DNA of 64,000 bases from Nitrospiraceae bacterium. Lineage in GTDB: Bacteria; Nitrospirota; Nitrospiria; Nitrospirales; UBA8639. The notes under the pieces were generated by a model that was given only the letters and a program-made list of their open reading frames with translations, was not told the origin of the DNA and made no database searches. This document shows positions 62,409-64,000 of this stretch, piece after piece. Both the position numbers and the translations under genes were made by a program. Location of the stretch: NCBI GenBank assembly GCA_020632595.1, contig JACKFF010000006.1, forward strand, positions 62,001 through 126,000, in the 5' to 3' direction. Each line of letters opens with the position of its first letter. Within the stretch, counting starts at the first letter, position 1.

Positions 62409-63236
62409 ATGGCACTTGTCGTTAACAACAACATCGCATCACTCAACGCCCAACGGAATTTGGGCGTGTCCAGTTCTCAATTGGAAGGGTCCGTCGCCCG
62501 TCTTTCTTCGGGTTTGCGAATCACCCGAGCGGCAGATGATGCCGCAGGTTTAGGAATTTCCGAAACCTTGCGGGCTCAGATTCGTAGTATTAATCAAGCA
62601 GTCCGAAATTCCAACGACGGTATAAGCTTACTGCAGATTGCGGACGGCGGTGCGGAAGGCATCGGCAATTTGTTAGGCCGTCTTCGGGAACTAGCCGAGC
62701 AATCAGCGAGTGGAATCCTCGGCTCGAATGAACGGTCTTTCCTCGATCAGGAATTTGTAGCCCTCCGTTCCGAAATCGATAGAATTTCTTCTGTGACCGA
62801 GTTTAATGGGGTGAAGCTGTTAAGTGGAACCGGAAATGATTCCTTGAGTATTCAAATTGGTTTCAGAAGTTCAGCAAATGATACGCTTTCCCTGTCACTC
62901 AATGATTTGAACACGAATACCTTAAACCTCGCCTCGACCAATGTGTCGACTTCCGGTAATGCCTTAGACGCACTGTCCAATATCGATAGTGCCATTAGTG
63001 CTGTGGCGTCTGCTCGAGCCAATATCGGGTCCTTGCAAAACAGGATTGATGCTGCTGTTGGGAATCTGCAAGTGGCGAATGAAAATATCACTGCCGCTGA
63101 ATCACGGATTCGTGATGCTGATATTGCCTTTGAGTCAGCGAAGTTCGTAAGGAACCAAATATTAGTTCAGGCGGGTACGTCAATATTGGCGCAGGCCAAT
63201 ACGTTGCCTCAGCAGGCTCTAGCTTTACTGCGGTAA
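62409..63236 (+). CDS. fliC: Flagellin
   Basis: 275 residues. N-terminal D0/D1 (VNNNIASLNAQRNL, LSSGLRITRAADDAAGLGIS, RNSNDGISLLQIADGG) and C-terminal D1/D0 (ANIGSLQNRI, ESRIRDADIAFES, GTSILAQANTLPQQALALLR) are complete; the surface domain is very short, so this is a minimal flagellin. Ser/Thr-rich stretches (about 160-190) could be O-glycosylated by the upstream island. AAGGAGG precedes the ATG. Confidence 0.97.
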   Translation: MALVVNNNIASLNAQRNLGVSSSQLEGSVARLSSGLRITRAADDAAGLGISETLRAQIRSINQAVRNSNDGISLLQIADGGAEGIGNLLGRLRELAEQSASGILGSNERSFLDQEFVALRSEIDRISSVTEFNGVKLLSGTGNDSLSIQIGFRSSANDTLSLSLNDLNTNTLNLASTNVSTSGNALDALSNIDSAISAVASARANIGSLQNRIDAAVGNLQVANENITAAESRIRDADIAFESAKFVRNQILVQAGTSILAQANTLPQQALALLR

Positions 63237-63244
63237 ACAGGTAT

Positions 63245-63280
63245 AAGGAGAAACCGGGGCTTCGACCCGGTTTCTCCTTT
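63245..63280 (+). terminator. Strong hairpin between flagellin and flaG
   Basis: AAGGAGAAACCGGG (63245-63258) and CCCGGTTTCTCCTT (63266-63279) form a perfect 14-bp stem with a 7-base loop, ending in only three T. It probably stops or stabilises the fliC transcript and lets a fraction continue into flaG. Confidence 0.75.
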
Positions 63281-63303
63281 GGGGAACGAGGGGGGAACCC
63301 ACA

Positions 63304-63702
63304 ATGATTTCCACACTTTCTAACAGCGCCTCTTTCATAACGGTCTCAGTTGGAAATGAGATTCGGGTGAGGGATGGACAAAAGCCCATAACGGGAGATG
63401 TTCAGCGCATATCGGCACTCCCCCCACCAGTTTTTGCCACGAAATCTAGCAAGGATCCAACAGTCAAGGATCCATTAACGAAGGATCAGGTACAGGCGAG
63501 TGTGGCTCGACTCCAGGAAACATTGAAGCAGGTTGATCCAAGGATTGAGATCTCTCTGGAAAAGGATATTAATCAGGTGATTTTTCGTGTTGTAGATAAA
63601 GAATCGGGGGAGCTAATCCGACAAATACCCTCTGAGAAGGCGGTAGAACTCGCGCGGTTATTTTCCGGACATTCCGGACTCTTGGTGGAAGAGAATATAT
63701 AA
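63304..63702 (+). CDS. flaG: FlaG-family protein
   Basis: 132 residues. C-terminal FlaG domain (about 65-125: VARLQETLKQVDPRIEISLE, VIFRVVDKESGELIRQIPSE, ELARLF) after a disordered Pro/Lys-rich N-terminus. FlaG affects filament length in several bacteria. Placed between fliC and fliD as usual; GAGGGGGG precedes ATG 63304. Confidence 0.93.
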   Translation: MISTLSNSASFITVSVGNEIRVRDGQKPITGDVQRISALPPPVFATKSSKDPTVKDPLTKDQVQASVARLQETLKQVDPRIEISLEKDINQVIFRVVDKESGELIRQIPSEKAVELARLFSGHSGLLVEENI

Positions 63703-63793
63703 TTTCCGCGTCCATCCAAAGACCGTTCAGGAACCCGGTGTCTGTGGGCATGAACAATCAAATATTTGTGTCCAGGTGAACAGGAGTCTGTCG

Positions 63794-63824
63794 TTTCGTC
63801 ATATGATAGAGAATGACGAAAGGA
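63794..63824 (+). promoter_or_regulatory. Hairpin covering the fliD ribosome site
   Basis: TTTCGTCAT (63794-63802) and ATGACGAAA (63813-63821) are a perfect 9-bp inverted repeat with a 10-base loop. The right arm runs into the AAGGA ribosome site (63820-63824) of fliD, so folding could lower its translation. Confidence 0.5.
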
Positions 63825-63831
63825 ATATCCG

Positions 63832-64000
63832 ATGACCATTAGTTTTGGTGGCCTTGGTAACGGTATTGATTTTGGACCGGTTGTCGATGCTCTCGTCAAA
63901 GCGCAACGTATTCCTATAGATAATTTAACCCAACAAAAACTGCAGGCGTCACAAAAACAAACAGATTTGGCTTTGTTGGGGGGGAAATTACTGAGTCTGC
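63832..64000 (+). CDS. fliD: Filament cap protein FliD, 5' part (cut by window end)
   Basis: The first 56 codons are present: ISFGGLGNGIDFGPVVDALVKAQRIP is the usual FliD start, with the characteristic early GLGNGIDF. FliD caps the growing filament. AAAGGA precedes ATG 63832. The frame is open to the window end. Confidence 0.88.
   Translation, partial: MTISFGGLGNGIDFGPVVDALVKAQRIPIDNLTQQKLQASQKQTDLALLGGKLLSL

Noticed and set aside
1..64000. CRISPR arrays, tRNA or rRNA genes, insertion sequences
   Set aside because: No regular direct repeats with spacers, no cloverleaf or rRNA-like stretch and no transposase frame were seen on reading.

Overview
The window looks like chromosome of a Nitrospira-type bacterium (phylum Nitrospirota). 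Two things point there: a secreted chlorite dismutase that I recall as closely resembling the Nitrospira defluvii enzyme, and chemoreceptors with periplasmic c-type heme domains. This assignment comes from remembered family features, not from a search. I see no tRNA, rRNA, CRISPR array or insertion sequence. Almost everything is on the + strand.

1-11.7 kb: a cld gene with a terminator and a decayed heme-domain gene tail behind it. Next come cheR, cheD and cheB, whose gaps hold a dispersed palindromic repeat, then a second cheR. A STAS protein follows with a likely sigma-28 promoter, then an HD-GYP protein with altered catalytic motifs, a 1016-residue hybrid histidine kinase and a small excisionase-like DNA-binding protein.

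11.7-22.6 kb: cheY, cheZ, cheA, cheV, two chemoreceptors (one with a Cache-like sensor region, one with a Tll0287-like heme domain), a small unknown gene on the minus strand, cheW, motA and motB.

22.6-35.8 kb: the flagellar set flgF-G-A-H-I-J, preceded by a textbook sigma-54 promoter. Then flgM-N-K-L behind a sigma-28 promoter, a receiver-GGDEF diguanylate cyclase, a hybrid kinase, and the fliW-csrA regulatory pair.

36.6-62.1 kb: a roughly 25-kb surface-glycan island lying between csrA and flagellin. It encodes two split thiamine-diphosphate enzyme pairs (E1 alpha/beta and transketolase N/C halves), a GDP-mannose-dehydratase-like protein, a heptose-kinase-like GHMP kinase, a Nudix gene broken by an in-frame TGA, and three related short-chain dehydrogenases that lack an aligned catalytic Tyr. 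It also holds an RmlC-like epimerase, two aldo/keto reductases fused to a ParB-like domain, two methyltransferases, a 1733-residue methyltransferase/multi-glycosyltransferase/TPR protein, two family-9 glycosyltransferases and a Maf/CgeB-like protein. The position suggests that it builds an unusual sugar for flagellin or the cell surface. This is the best candidate for an undescribed system.

62.1-64.0 kb: flagellin (sigma-28 promoter; leader with a GGA-loop hairpin and a GGAGGA ribosome site, the layout expected of a CsrA target), flaG, and the start of fliD, cut by the window end. With fliW, csrA, flgM and flgN nearby, the window holds most of a transcriptional and post-transcriptional circuit for flagellin output.
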